The notes beneath the pieces are model-generated. The model was not told where the DNA came from and ran no database searches. It worked only from the letters and a program-made list of their open reading frames with translations. From Comamonas antarctica (lineage in GTDB: Bacteria; Pseudomonadota; Gammaproteobacteria; Burkholderiales; Burkholderiaceae_C), in contig NZ_CP054840.1 of NCBI RefSeq assembly GCF_013363755.1, forward strand, positions 4,000,001 to 4,064,000: a stretch of DNA of 64,000 nt, given 5' to 3'. The translations under genes were made by a program, and so were the position numbers. Positions 39,619-47,933 of this stretch are shown here, in pieces; within the stretch, counting starts at the first letter, position 1; each line of letters opens with the position of its first letter.

Positions 39619-40710
39619 ATGCACCACATCGACGTCATCCGCATTCCCAGCCGCAGCCCGGGCGATACCTCCGGCCTCGAAGCACTGATCGCCTCGGGCC
39701 GGGTTGCCGCGCACGACATCGTGGCGGTGATGGGCAAGACCGAGGGCAACGGCTGCGTCAACGATTACACGCGCGAATACGCCACCAGCATGCTCGCGGC
39801 CTGCCTGGGCCGGCACCTCGACATGGCGCCTGCCGCGGTGGAAAAGCGCGTGGCCTTCGTCATGTCGGGCGGCACCGAAGGCGTGTTGTCGCCGCACCAT
39901 ACCGTGTTCACACGGCGCCCGGCGCAAGGGACGCCCGCTGTCGGCGCCAAGCGGCTGACCCTGGGCATTGCGTTCACGCGCGACTTCCTGCCCGAGGAAA
40001 TCGGCCGCCGGGCCCAGATCGAGGAAACCGCCGCGGCCGTGCAGCAGGCGATGCGCGATGCGGGCATCGCCAGCAGCGAAGACCTGCACTTCGTTCAGGT
40101 GAAGTGCCCGCTGCTGACGCCGGGCAGGATTGCCGCGGCGCGCGCGCGGGGCTGCGAGCCGGTCACGGCCGACACCTATGAATCGATGGGCTACTCGCGC
40201 GGCGCCTCCGCGCTGGGCATCGCGCTGGCGACCGGAGAAGCGGCCTTGCCGGACCTGGCCGACGCCGCCGTGCTGCACGACTGGAGCCTGTGCTCGGGCG
40301 TGGCTTCGGTGTCGGCCGGGATCGAGGTGGAGCACAACGTGGTCATCGCCCTCGGCATGAGCGCCGAGGCCACGAGCGAGCTGGCCATCGCCCATGAAGT
40401 GATGAACGACGCCATCGATGCGGCCGCCGTGCGGCGCACGCTCGAGACCCTGGGCCTGCACGGCGCCGAAGGACTGGAGCGGATCGTCAACGTCTTTTGC
40501 AAGGCGGAGGCCAGCCCCGACGGGCAGGTGCGCGGCATGCGCCACACCATGCTGGGCGACTCGGACATCCACTCGACCCGGCATGCGCGCGCCGTGACCG
40601 GCGCCGTCGTCGCCTCGGTGGTCGGCCACGGCATGGTCTACGTCTCGGGCGGTGCCGAGCACCAGGGTCCGGCCGGTGGCGGCCCGGTGGCCGTGATCGC
40701 GCGCGCCTGA
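39619..40710 (+). CDS. atzD: Cyanuric acid amidohydrolase
   Basis: 363 residues, exactly the length of AtzD, in the small ring-opening amidohydrolase family (AtzD/TrzD/barbiturase). The three-fold internal repeat is visible. Domain one has the Lys in VAVMGKTEGNG (residue 40) and Ser in FVMSGGTEGVL (residue 83); domain two has VKCPLLTP and SAGIEVEHN; domain three has VFCKAEASPDG and VSGGAEHQGPAGGGP. It hydrolyses cyanuric acid to 1-carboxybiuret. Near-identity of recalled AtzD segments such as HTVFTRRPA and DTYESMGYSRGASALGIALAT favours AtzD over barbiturase. First gene of atzD-G-E-H. Confidence 0.94.
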   Translation: MHHIDVIRIPSRSPGDTSGLEALIASGRVAAHDIVAVMGKTEGNGCVNDYTREYATSMLAACLGRHLDMAPAAVEKRVAFVMSGGTEGVLSPHHTVFTRRPAQGTPAVGAKRLTLGIAFTRDFLPEEIGRRAQIEETAAAVQQAMRDAGIASSEDLHFVQVKCPLLTPGRIAAARARGCEPVTADTYESMGYSRGASALGIALATGEAALPDLADAAVLHDWSLCSGVASVSAGIEVEHNVVIALGMSAEATSELAIAHEVMNDAIDAAAVRRTLETLGLHGAEGLERIVNVFCKAEASPDGQVRGMRHTMLGDSDIHSTRHARAVTGAVVASVVGHGMVYVSGGAEHQGPAGGGPVAVIARA

Positions 40711-40733
40711 GGCATCAACAAGGGGACACAGAC

Positions 40734-40946
40734 ATGGAAGAACAGGACATCCTCGCCTACGTCAAGGCCGGCGCGCCGGCGCTGGGCTTGCAGCTGGACG
40801 CGCAACGCGCGGCGGCAGTCGCCCAGCACTTCGGCCGCACCCTGGCCCTGGCGCGGCTGCTGGAACAGGCGCCTCTCGCGCCCGAACTGGAGCTGGCCGA
40901 GATCTACCGCGCCGCGCCGTTTCCCGGCGCAGAGGTGAGTGCATGA
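40734..40946 (+). CDS. atzG: AtzG-like small subunit of the AtzE amidase (DUF4089)
   Basis: 70 residues, all-helical and acidic: MEEQDILAYVKAGAPALGL at the start, LARLLEQAPLAPELELAEIY near the end. AtzG (68 residues) in Pseudomonas sp. ADP forms an obligate complex with AtzE and is related to GatC; HpxX of the oxalurate operon is another relative. Here it lies between atzD and atzE, 23 bases after the former and overlapping the latter by four bases (ATGA), matching the known gene order. Confidence 0.9.
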   Translation: MEEQDILAYVKAGAPALGLQLDAQRAAAVAQHFGRTLALARLLEQAPLAPELELAEIYRAAPFPGAEVSA

Positions 40947-42316
40947 ACTCGGCAACGCTACTGCGCGCGATCGCCCGCGGCGAGCGCAGCGCCCGCGAGA
41001 TCTGCGACGAGGCCCTGGCGTGCATCGAGGCCAGCGACGGCGCCGTCAATGCATTCACCGCAGTCACCGCGCAGCGCGCGCGCGCCGAGGCCGATGCGGT
41101 GGATGCACGCCGCGCGCGCGGCGAGACGCTGCCGCCGCTCGCCGGCCTGCCCTACGCCGTCAAGAACCTGTTCGACATCGAAGGCCTCACGACCCTGGCG
41201 GGGTCGCGCATCAACCAGGAACTGCCTGCGGCCCATGAGGACGCAGTGCTGGTGCAACGCCTGCGGGCCGCCGGCGCGGTGCTGGTCGGCGCGCTCAACA
41301 TGGACGAATACGCGTATGGTTTCACGACCGAGAACACGCACTACGGCGCCACCCGCAACCCGCACGACAGCGCGCGCATCGCGGGCGGCTCGTCGGGCGG
41401 TTCGGGCGCGGCGGTCGCAGCGCGCCAGGTACCGCTGACGCTGGGCTCCGACACCAACGGCTCGATCCGCGTGCCCGCATCGCTGTGCGGCACCTGGGGG
41501 CTCAAGCCCACCTTCGGCCGGCTGTCGCGGCGCGGCACCTATCCGTTCGTGCACAGCCTGGACCATCTCGGCCCGCTGGCAGACGGCGTGCACAGCCTGG
41601 CGCTGGCCTACGACGCGCTGCAGGGCCCCGACCCGCTGGACCCGGGCTGCCAGGCGCTGCGCGTGCAGGCCGCGGCGCCCGCGCTGCAGCAAGGCATTGG
41701 CGGCTTGCGCATCGGTGTGCTGGGCGGATATTTCCGCGAACACGCCGGCGCCCCGGCGCGCGCCGCCGTGGATCTTGCCGCACGCACGCTGGGCGCGCGG
41801 GGCGAGGTGCTGTGGCCGGATGCGGCGCTCGCGCGTGCCGCCGCCTTCATCGTCACCGCCAGCGAAGGCGGCAGCCTGCATCTGCATGACCTGCGCCAGC
41901 GCCCCCAGGATTTCGAGCCGCTGTCGGTGGACCGCTTCATCGCGGGCCTGCTGCAGCCCGCCGACTGGTATCTGCGCGCGCAGCGCTTTCGCCGCGTGTA
42001 CCGAGACCAGGTCAACGCGCTGTTCCAGGACTGGGATCTGCTGCTGGCTCCGGCCACGCCGGTCAGCGCGCCCGAGATCGGCAGCGAATGGATAGAGATC
42101 AACGGCAGCCGCCACCCCTGCCGCCCGGCCATGGGCCTGCTCACGCAGCCGATCTCGTTTGCCGGCTGCCCGGTGGTCGCGGCGCCGCTGTGGCCCGAAG
42201 GCACGGGCGGCATGCCGATCGGCGTGCAACTCATCGCCGCGCCGTGGAACGAAGCGCTTTGCCTGCGCGCCGCGCGCATGCTGGAAGAAGCGGGCACGGC
42301 CCGCATGGAGCCATGA
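40943..42316 (+). CDS. atzE: AtzE-type amidase, 1-carboxybiuret hydrolase catalytic subunit
   Basis: 457 residues, the length of AtzE. Amidase-signature triad: Lys in [13 protein letters not shown] (near residue 74), the cis-Ser in [13 protein letters not shown] (near 150) and the nucleophile Ser in [16 protein letters not shown] (near 174). Biochemistry on the ADP strain identifies AtzEG as 1-carboxybiuret hydrolase, giving 1,3-dicarboxyurea and ammonia. Overlaps atzG and atzH by four bases on each side, so all three are coupled. HpxY is a close relative, but the presence of atzD settles the pathway. Confidence 0.92.
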   Translation: MNSATLLRAIARGERSAREICDEALACIEASDGAVNAFTAVTAQRARAEADAVDARRARGETLPPLAGLPYAVKNLFDIEGLTTLAGSRINQELPAAHEDAVLVQRLRAAGAVLVGALNMDEYAYGFTTENTHYGATRNPHDSARIAGGSSGGSGAAVAARQVPLTLGSDTNGSIRVPASLCGTWGLKPTFGRLSRRGTYPFVHSLDHLGPLADGVHSLALAYDALQGPDPLDPGCQALRVQAAAPALQQGIGGLRIGVLGGYFREHAGAPARAAVDLAARTLGARGEVLWPDAALARAAAFIVTASEGGSLHLHDLRQRPQDFEPLSVDRFIAGLLQPADWYLRAQRFRRVYRDQVNALFQDWDLLLAPATPVSAPEIGSEWIEINGSRHPCRPAMGLLTQPISFAGCPVVAAPLWPEGTGGMPIGVQLIAAPWNEALCLRAARMLEEAGTARMEP

Positions 42317-42711
42317 TGGAACAGATGCAGATCAATCTTCCCGAAGTCCTGGCCGAGGTGACGGCCGCGTTCGAGCGCTACGAGCAGGCGCTGACGTCCA
42401 ACGACGTGGCGGTGCTCGACGCGCTGTTCTGGCGCAGCCCGCACACGCTGCGCTATGGCGCGACCGAAAACCTCTATGGCCATGAAGCCATCGCCGGTTT
42501 CCGTGCGGCGCGGCCGGCGCACGGGCTGGCGCGGCAGCTGCTGCGCACCGTCATCACCACCTATGGAACGGACTGCGCCACGGCCAACGTCGAGTTCCGC
42601 CGCAGCGGCAGCGACCGCACCGGGCGCCAGAGCCAGACCTGGCTGCGCACGCCCGAAGGCTGGCGGGTGGTCGCGGCGCATGTGAGCCTGCTGGCGCCGC
42701 CGGCCGCCTGA
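42313..42711 (+). CDS. atzH: AtzH-like 1,3-dicarboxyurea decarboxylase (DUF3225, SnoaL-like)
   Basis: 132 residues (or 131 from the second Met). DUF3225/NTF2-like fold: [20 protein letters not shown] at the start, [19 protein letters not shown] near residue 45, and [19 protein letters not shown] at the end. AtzH in the ADP strain decarboxylates 1,3-dicarboxyurea to allophanate; HpxZ is the oxalurate-operon relative. The ATG overlaps the atzE stop. No atzF (allophanate hydrolase) follows; the next gene is an unrelated phosphoesterase. Confidence 0.9.
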   Translation: MMEQMQINLPEVLAEVTAAFERYEQALTSNDVAVLDALFWRSPHTLRYGATENLYGHEAIAGFRAARPAHGLARQLLRTVITTYGTDCATANVEFRRSGSDRTGRQSQTWLRTPEGWRVVAAHVSLLAPPAA

Positions 42712-42788
42712 GAGCCGGCGCGGCGGTTTGTTGGTAACCTGCGGATGTTCGGCGCACCATGCCGAAGCTCCCAGCCCACGACGCCGCA

Positions 42789-43643
42789 ATGAAAATCCAA
42801 CTGCTTTCCGACCTGCACCTCGAAGCCGATCCGCATTTCCAGGCCGAACCCGCGCCCGGCGCCGAGGTGCTGGTGCTGGCCGGCGACATCGGCTCCTATC
42901 AGCAAGGCGGCCAGCTCACCGAGCCGGATTTCGGCCTGGCGCGCTTCTCGCCGCTGCCGCAGTACGCCGGCTGGCCCTGCCCGGTGCTGTTCGTGCCCGG
43001 CAACCACGAGTACGACATGCAGGACTTCGACGCCGCGCATGCGCGCCTGCGCGCGGCCTGCGACCGGCTGGGCCTGATCTGGCTCGAGCGCGAAACCGCG
43101 GTGCTGAACGGCGTGCGCTTTGTCGGCACCACGCTCTGGACCGATTACGACGCGATTGCGCTGCAGGACCGCAAGGTGCAGGCCGGCGACCTGGGCGCGC
43201 TGCTGCGCCTGCGCGAAAAGGCGTTCCGCGCGGCCAATTTCTATCTGCGCAAGACCGGCGGCACGCGCCATGGCGAAGCCTTCCTGGCCGAGCCGATGCG
43301 CGAACAGGCATTGCTGTGCCAGCAGTGGCTGCAGCGGGCGCTGGACCAGCCATTCGACGGCCCGACGGTGGCCGTGACCCACTTTGCGCCCAGCCTGCGC
43401 AGCGCCGACCCACGCTACGGCCTGGTGCCGGGCACGGCGGGCTTCTGCAATGCGCTGGACGACTGGTTCGCCAAGGCACAGCTGTGGCTGCACGGCCATC
43501 TGCATGCGCCCAGCGACTACACCGTGCGTGGCGAAAATGCCGATGGAACGCCCTGGCAATGCCGCGTCGTGGCCAACCCGCTGGGCTATGCGCGCAAGAA
43601 CGAACAGGCTTATTTCCAGCCCCGCGCCTGCATCGACTTATGA
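42789..43643 (+). CDS. Calcineurin-like metallophosphoesterase
   Basis: 284 residues. The five metallophosphoesterase motifs are seen: LLSDLHLEAD (residues about 5-14), LVLAGDIGSYQ, FVPGNHEYD, VTHFAPS and WLHGHLHAP. The substrate cannot be inferred; this class hydrolyses phosphomono- or diesters including nucleotides. Start MKIQLLSDLH at 42789 is preferred over an upstream ATG at 42759 because the motif normally begins at residue 5-10. It lies 77 bases after atzH and probably is not part of that operon. Confidence 0.88.
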   Translation: MKIQLLSDLHLEADPHFQAEPAPGAEVLVLAGDIGSYQQGGQLTEPDFGLARFSPLPQYAGWPCPVLFVPGNHEYDMQDFDAAHARLRAACDRLGLIWLERETAVLNGVRFVGTTLWTDYDAIALQDRKVQAGDLGALLRLREKAFRAANFYLRKTGGTRHGEAFLAEPMREQALLCQQWLQRALDQPFDGPTVAVTHFAPSLRSADPRYGLVPGTAGFCNALDDWFAKAQLWLHGHLHAPSDYTVRGENADGTPWQCRVVANPLGYARKNEQAYFQPRACIDL

Positions 43644-43766
43644 TGGACCTGCCGCCTGCGATCCGCGCCAGGCGGCTTGCCGGCTGCGGTCCCCAAAAAC
43701 ATGACCTATATCAAGACGCGCAACTTCCGCTGGCACTAATCTGATCACGAACATCAGGAGGACACC

Positions 43767-44189
43767 ATGAAGATATTGCTTGCTGTCGACGGCAGCGCCT
43801 ATACCCGCAAGATGCTCGACTACCTGGCCTCGCATCCCGAGTTGCTGGCGCGCACGCATGAATACACGGCCGTGACGGTGCAAAGCGCATTGCCCCCGCG
43901 CGCGCGCAGCGCGCTGGGCAAGGACGTGGTCGACCAGTACTACGCCGAGGAATCGGACAAGGTCCTGGCGCCGGTGTGCGAATTCCTCGCCCAGCATGGC
44001 GTGCAGGCCAAGGGCGTGGGCAAGGTGGGCCCGGCGGGCGAAACCATTGCCAAGCTCGCCGAAGACGGCCAGTTCGACCTGCTGGTCATGGGCACGCACG
44101 GCCATGGCGCGCTGGGCAAGCTGGTGATGGGCTCGGTCAGCACCCAGGTGCTGGCCCACAGCACGGTTCCGGTGCTGCTGGTACGCTGA
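43767..44189 (+). CDS. Universal stress protein (UspA family)
   Basis: 140 residues. N-terminus MKILLAVDGSAYTRKMLDYL and the C-terminal ATP-loop MGTHGHGALGKLVMGSVSTQV (G-2x-G-9x-G-S pattern) define the ATP-binding Usp subclass. Ends VLAHSTVPVLLVR as is usual. Ribosome site AGGAGG lies 6-11 bases before the ATG. Single transcription unit with a terminator behind it. Confidence 0.93.
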   Translation: MKILLAVDGSAYTRKMLDYLASHPELLARTHEYTAVTVQSALPPRARSALGKDVVDQYYAEESDKVLAPVCEFLAQHGVQAKGVGKVGPAGETIAKLAEDGQFDLLVMGTHGHGALGKLVMGSVSTQVLAHSTVPVLLVR

Positions 44190-44234
44190 GCACGACGCGC
44201 TGATTCGCGGACCGGACCCCGGGCCCTGATTCAC

Positions 44235-44264
44235 GGGCCGCAGGCATTGCCTGCGGCCTTTTTT
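44235..44264 (+). terminator. Rho-independent terminator of the usp gene
   Basis: GGCCGCAGGC and GCCTGCGGCC arms with a three-base loop, followed by six T residues. Confidence 0.92.
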
Positions 44265-44307
44265 GATGGCCGCGCCGGCATTTGGGCGCCATGGGACAAT
44301 TCTTCCC

Positions 44308-45021
44308 ATGTCTTCCGCCATTGCCGTCATTGACTTTGAAACCACGGGCATGACGCCCGGCCAGGGCGCGCGCGCCACCGAAGTGGCCATCGTGCTGCTC
44401 GAGGCCGGCCAGGTCGTGGACCGGTTCCAGAGCCTGATGCGCACCGGGGCCTACATCCCCTCCTTCATCACCCGGCTCACGGGCATCACCAACCAGATGG
44501 TCGCCGGCGCGCCAGATGCCGAGGACGTGATGCGCGATGCCGCGCGCTTTGTCGGCGCCGCGCCCATGGTGGCGCACAACGCCGCCTTCGACCGCAAGTT
44601 CTGGGAGGCCGAGCTGGCCCACGCCGGCCTGCCCGCGCCGCAGCCGTTTGCCTGCACCGTGCTGCTGTCGCGGCGGCTCTACCCCGAAGCGCCCAGCCAC
44701 AAGCTGGGCAACATCGTCGACCATCTGGGCCTGCCGCGTGCGGGCCGCGCCCACCGGGCGCTGGCCGATGCCGAGATGGCGGCCAGCCTGCTGGCGCGCA
44801 TGCAAAGCGACCTGCGGCTGCGCTGGGGCCTGGGCCAGACCGGGCATGAGCTGCTGTCGACGCTGCAGCGCTGCCCCAAGGGCCAGATGCCGCGCCTGCT
44901 GGCCCAGCAGGCGGCGCAGTTTCCGCTGACCCGCGACCTGTTCGAACGCGAATCCGGTGTTCTTCCCCCGCACCCCGTGGTTGATCAGGCTGGTCCCATA
45001 ATAGGCCCCTCCTTGCCGTGA
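44308..45021 (+). CDS. 3'-5' exonuclease, DnaQ-like (DEDDh)
   Basis: 237 residues. DEDDh motifs: exo I VIDFETTGM near residue 8, exo II VAHNAAFDRKFWE near residue 90, exo III HRALADAEMA near residue 148. It resembles stand-alone exonuclease-domain proteins related to the epsilon proofreading subunit and ExoX; whether it joins a polymerase is not known. The C-terminal 60 residues are not recognised. It ends 7 bases before the flavin reductase gene. Confidence 0.87.
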   Translation: MSSAIAVIDFETTGMTPGQGARATEVAIVLLEAGQVVDRFQSLMRTGAYIPSFITRLTGITNQMVAGAPDAEDVMRDAARFVGAAPMVAHNAAFDRKFWEAELAHAGLPAPQPFACTVLLSRRLYPEAPSHKLGNIVDHLGLPRAGRAHRALADAEMAASLLARMQSDLRLRWGLGQTGHELLSTLQRCPKGQMPRLLAQQAAQFPLTRDLFERESGVLPPHPVVDQAGPIIGPSLP

Positions 45022-45028
45022 CCGCTCT

Positions 45029-45541
45029 GTGCCCGTGAACTCGCCCCTACCCCACTCCGCCGTGGCCCAGCCACCTGCCTTTTCCTCGCCCGACTTCCGC
45101 AAGGCACTGGGCCAGTTCGCGACCGGCGTGACCATCGTGACCGCGCTCAATGCCCAGCACGAGCCGGTGGGCGTCACGGTGAGTTCCTTCAATTCGGTAT
45201 CGCTGCACCCGCCGCTGGTGCTGTGGAGCATGGCCAACAGCGCCGCGTCGCTGCCGGTGTTCATGGCCTGCACGCACTATGCGGTGCATGTGCTGGGCGC
45301 GGAGCAAAAGGATTTGGCGCTGCAGTTCGCGAGCAAGGGCATCGACCGCTGGGCCGGCGTGGTGCACGCGCCCGGCCACAGCGGCGTGCCGCTGCTCGCG
45401 GGCGCGGTGGCCCACTTCGAATGCTTCAACCGCAGCCGCTACCAGGAAGGCGACCACGTGATCTTCATCGGTGAGGTCGAGCATTGCAGCCACCGCAATG
45501 AGGCCGCGCCCTTGATCTATCACGATGGGCGCATGAAATAG
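45029..45541 (+). CDS. Flavin reductase domain protein (FMN-binding split barrel)
   Basis: 170 residues of the HpaC/RutF/NtaB-type flavin reductase family: FRKALGQFATGVTIVTAL near residue 24, GVTVSSFNSVSLHPPLVL near 48, and a C-terminal DHVIFIGEVEHC. It probably supplies reduced FMN/FAD to a monooxygenase, but no monooxygenase is adjacent. The start is GTG (45029, or 45035). The last residues of the gene run into a comamonad-type repeat. Confidence 0.85.
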   Translation: MPVNSPLPHSAVAQPPAFSSPDFRKALGQFATGVTIVTALNAQHEPVGVTVSSFNSVSLHPPLVLWSMANSAASLPVFMACTHYAVHVLGAEQKDLALQFASKGIDRWAGVVHAPGHSGVPLLAGAVAHFECFNRSRYQEGDHVIFIGEVEHCSHRNEAAPLIYHDGRMK

Positions 45542-45640
45542 CCCCCCACGCTTGCCCACTTCGTGTGGCTGCGCTGCCCCCCCATGGGGGGCGCGTTTCG
45601 CCTTGGGGGGGCCGGCCATCCGGCGGCCCGGCGGCGAAAC
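45541..45640. repeat. G/C-homopolymer intergenic repeat of comamonad type
   Basis: Begins directly at the flavin reductase stop codon: cccccac...gcttgcc, ctgcgctgcccccc, a run atggggggcgcg, then cgccttgggggggccgg. Alternating C6 and G6 runs allow hairpins. The stretch 45542-45825 contains this repeat and REP copy 5, and no gene was seen in it. Confidence 0.6.
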
Positions 45641-45660
45641 CTTGCGCGGTCTTCAATCGC

Positions 45661-45788
45661 CCTGCGCCAGGCTCAGTGCGAACGGGGTTTGCCAAGCTCG
45701 ATGCGAACGGCCTTTAGACAGACGGCCCTTTTCCCACCGTTCGTCCTGAGCTTGGCGCAGGGCATCCTGTCGAAGGATGAACGGCCCA
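45661..45788. repeat. REP-like palindromic intergenic element, copy 5 (long form)
   Basis: Long imperfect palindrome: cctgcgccaggctcag with cgaacgg on the left is complementary to ccgttcg with ctgagcttggcgcagg on the right (45737-45760). A further ctgtcgaaggatgaacgg follows. Lies 38 bases beyond the minE stop codon. Confidence 0.8.
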
Positions 45789-45825
45789 TCTCGGAACAGC
45801 GCCCCCGTTCCCAAGCTTTTAGGCG

Positions 45826-46089
45826 CTACTTGACGGCTTCCGGCAGCTCGATCTTCACCTCGAGCACTTCCAGGTTGTCCTGGCGCTCGAGCTGCACCTT
45901 GATGTCGTTCGGGTGGATCGACACGTACTTGGAGATCACCGCCATCAGCTCGCGCTGCAGCTCGGGCAGGTAATCGTGCTGGCTGCGGCCGCCGCCGACG
46001 CGTTCGTGCGCCAGGATGATCTGCAGGCGCTCCTTGGCGACCGAAGCCGATTTCTTTTTTTCGCCCAGTAGAAAAGACAGCATCGACAT
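45826..46089 (-). CDS. minE: Cell division topological specificity factor MinE
   Basis: 87 residues, typical. N-terminal membrane/MinD contact segment [22 protein letters not shown] with [11 protein letters not shown] as the anti-MinCD helix, and dimer domain [18 protein letters not shown]. It stimulates the MinD ATPase so that the Min proteins oscillate and the Z ring forms at midcell. Three bases separate it from minD. Last gene of minC-minD-minE. Confidence 0.97.
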   Translation of the reverse strand: MSMLSFLLGEKKKSASVAKERLQIILAHERVGGGRSQHDYLPELQRELMAVISKYVSIHPNDIKVQLERQDNLEVLEVKIELPEAVK

Positions 46090-46092
46090 CTT

Positions 46093-46908
46093 TTACCTCC
46101 CCCCGAAGATGCGTTTGAAGAAACCCGGCTTTTGCACATCGATGAAGCGCATGGGCTTTTCCTCGCCCAGGAAGCGGTCGATCACATCCTTGTAGGCCTC
46201 GGACACATCGGTATTCGCCATGTGCACCGCCGGAATGCCCTGGTTGGATGCCTGCAGCACGGTCTCGGATTCGGGAATCACGCCGATCAGCTGGATGCGC
46301 AGGATGTCCTGGATGTCCTCGAGCGACAGCATCTGGCCGTCCTCGACGCGGTTCGGGTTGTAGCGCGTGATCAGCAGGTGTTCCTTGATCGGCTCGCCGC
46401 CCGCGATCGCGCGCTGGGTCTTGGAGCTGAGCATGCCCAGGATGCGGTCGGAGTCGCGCACCGAGGAGACCTCGGGGTTGGTCACCACCAGCGCCTCGTC
46501 GGCGAAGTGCATGGCCATCAGCGCACCGCTCTCGATGCCCGCCGGCGAATCGCAGACGATGTAGTCGAAGCCCATCTCGCCCAGGTCCTTGAGGATCTTC
46601 TCGACGCCGTCCTGGGTCAGCGCGTCCTTGTCGCGCGTCTGCGAGGCGGCCAGCACGAACAGGTTGTCGCACTGCTTGTCCTTGATCAGCGCCTGGTGCA
46701 GGTTGGCTTCACCCTGGATCACATTGATCAGGTCATACACCACGCGGCGTTCGCAACCCATGATCAGGTCGAGATTGCGCAGGCCGACGTCGAAGTCGAT
46801 GACGGCGGTCTTGTGGCCCCGCAGGGCGAGGCCGGAGGCAAAGCTGGCACTGGTGGTGGTCTTTCCCACACCACCTTTGCCGGAGGTCACGACGACGATT
46901 TTGGCCAT
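46093..46908 (-). CDS. minD: Septum site-determining ATPase MinD
   Basis: 271 residues. Deviant Walker A SGKGGVGKTTTSASFA at residues about 9-24; DFDVGLRNLDLIMGCERRVVYD follows; the C-terminal amphipathic membrane helix is KPGFFKRIFGG. ATP-bound dimers bind the inner membrane and recruit MinC. Lies 66 bases after minC and 3 bases before minE. Confidence 0.98.
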   Translation of the reverse strand: MAKIVVVTSGKGGVGKTTTSASFASGLALRGHKTAVIDFDVGLRNLDLIMGCERRVVYDLINVIQGEANLHQALIKDKQCDNLFVLAASQTRDKDALTQDGVEKILKDLGEMGFDYIVCDSPAGIESGALMAMHFADEALVVTNPEVSSVRDSDRILGMLSSKTQRAIAGGEPIKEHLLITRYNPNRVEDGQMLSLEDIQDILRIQLIGVIPESETVLQASNQGIPAVHMANTDVSEAYKDVIDRFLGEEKPMRFIDVQKPGFFKRIFGGR

Positions 46909-46974
46909 GTTTGCACTGTTCCTTAAAGACGAAGCTTAACCAGGGCGAAGACCAGGCTCCGCCCTACGCACGCA

Positions 46975-47736
46975 TTACACAGGCTCGACGATGATCTTTT
47001 CACCGTCCAGCCGAACCTGGGCCGGCTTGCCGACCACCTCGGGAGGAAGCTCCGTCTCGGTGGTGCGGTACATGCCGGCAATGGATAGCAACTGCGGCTC
47101 CATGCAGGTGCTGAAGATGCGCGCCGAGGTATTGCCACGCGCACCCGCGATGGCGCGGCCGCGCAGCGGCGCATAGACATGCACGTTGCCGTCCGCAATA
47201 ACCTCCGCACCATAACTGACCACGGCGAGAACCACCAGATCGGTTCCCCGCGCATAGACCTGCTGGCCGGAGCGCAGCGGCTTGTCGATGACCATCGCGC
47301 CGGCCATCGGCGCCGGCACTTCGCGCACCACCTCGACCTCGACTTCGCGGATCACCTCGTGCACGACTTCGTGCACCTCGACCGCCGGCGCGGCGCGCGC
47401 GGCCTGCGCATCGGGCGCCGAGCACAGGCCCGCGGCCAACGCATCCTGGGTCTGCGCCGCGCTGCCGCCGCGCACCGCCACGGGCTGGGTGTGGTGCGAG
47501 CGCAGCAACGCGATCAGCGCCGGGAAATCAATCGGTTGTTCGGCGTCCTTGACCTGCGACAGGTCGATCAGCACCGGGTCGTTGTCGAAGAAGTCGGGAT
47601 CGTCGGCCAGGCGCTGTGCGAGATCGGCCGCGACCAGTGGAACGTCGGTGTCCTTGAGCGCGACGGCCACGACGTGCAACTGGGCACTCTTGAGATCGAA
47701 ACTGGAGCGGGCGGCGCCCGTCGGATCAGCGGCCAT
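46975..47736 (-). CDS. minC: Septum site-determining protein MinC
   Basis: 253 residues. N-terminal FtsZ-inhibiting domain (residues 1-105), a Glu/Val-rich linker (VEVHEVVHEVIREVEVEVV near residues 130-150), then the beta-helix C-terminal domain that binds MinD (YARGTDLVVLAVVSYGAEVIADGNVHVY; GNTSARIFSTCMEPQLLSIAG). The ATG at 47736 was chosen because upstream codons overlap the spacer holding the mobile-element remnant. Inhibits Z-ring assembly near the poles. Confidence 0.96.
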   Translation of the reverse strand: MAADPTGAARSSFDLKSAQLHVVAVALKDTDVPLVAADLAQRLADDPDFFDNDPVLIDLSQVKDAEQPIDFPALIALLRSHHTQPVAVRGGSAAQTQDALAAGLCSAPDAQAARAAPAVEVHEVVHEVIREVEVEVVREVPAPMAGAMVIDKPLRSGQQVYARGTDLVVLAVVSYGAEVIADGNVHVYAPLRGRAIAGARGNTSARIFSTCMEPQLLSIAGMYRTTETELPPEVVGKPAQVRLDGEKIIVEPV

Positions 47737-47860
47737 GTATCGGTGTGCGGTAGAAAGGACGGAGACCAGGCACGGGGCCTGGTAGGGGACGAGGCCAAAG
47801 TGTACCCCGCTGCCAACGACCGCAACCCGCCTGTGACCGCAGAGATACAAGTCATGACAT

Positions 47861-47933
47861 CTAGGGACCCTCTGCACAAATCCCTGCGGCCGTTGGCAGC
47901 ACGGCTCGGGCGGTTTATGCAGAGGATCCCTAG
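47861..47933. mobile_element. 73-bp MITE-like remnant with inverted ends and CTAG borders
   Basis: Left end ctagggaccctctgcacaaa (47861-47880) and right end tttatgcagaggatccctag (47914-47933) are inverted with two mismatches over 20 bp. Both are bordered by CTAG, which fits the YTAR target duplication of the IS5 subgroup. A 33-bp core lies between. No transposase remains. The right CTAG supplies the TAG stop codon of aacS. Confidence 0.6.

Noticed and set aside
39619..40710. Barbiturase instead of cyanuric acid amidohydrolase
   Set aside because: Both share the fold, but length, segments recalled from AtzD and the atzG-atzE-atzH context favour AtzD.
40734..42711. Oxalurate catabolism genes hpxX-hpxY-hpxZ
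   Set aside because: They are the nearest relatives of atzG, atzE and atzH, but the atzD gene and divergent regulator at the head of the operon indicate the cyanuric acid pathway.
47861..47933. Simple terminator for aacS
   Set aside because: The inverted ends lack a U tract on either strand, and the CTAG borders fit an insertion better.
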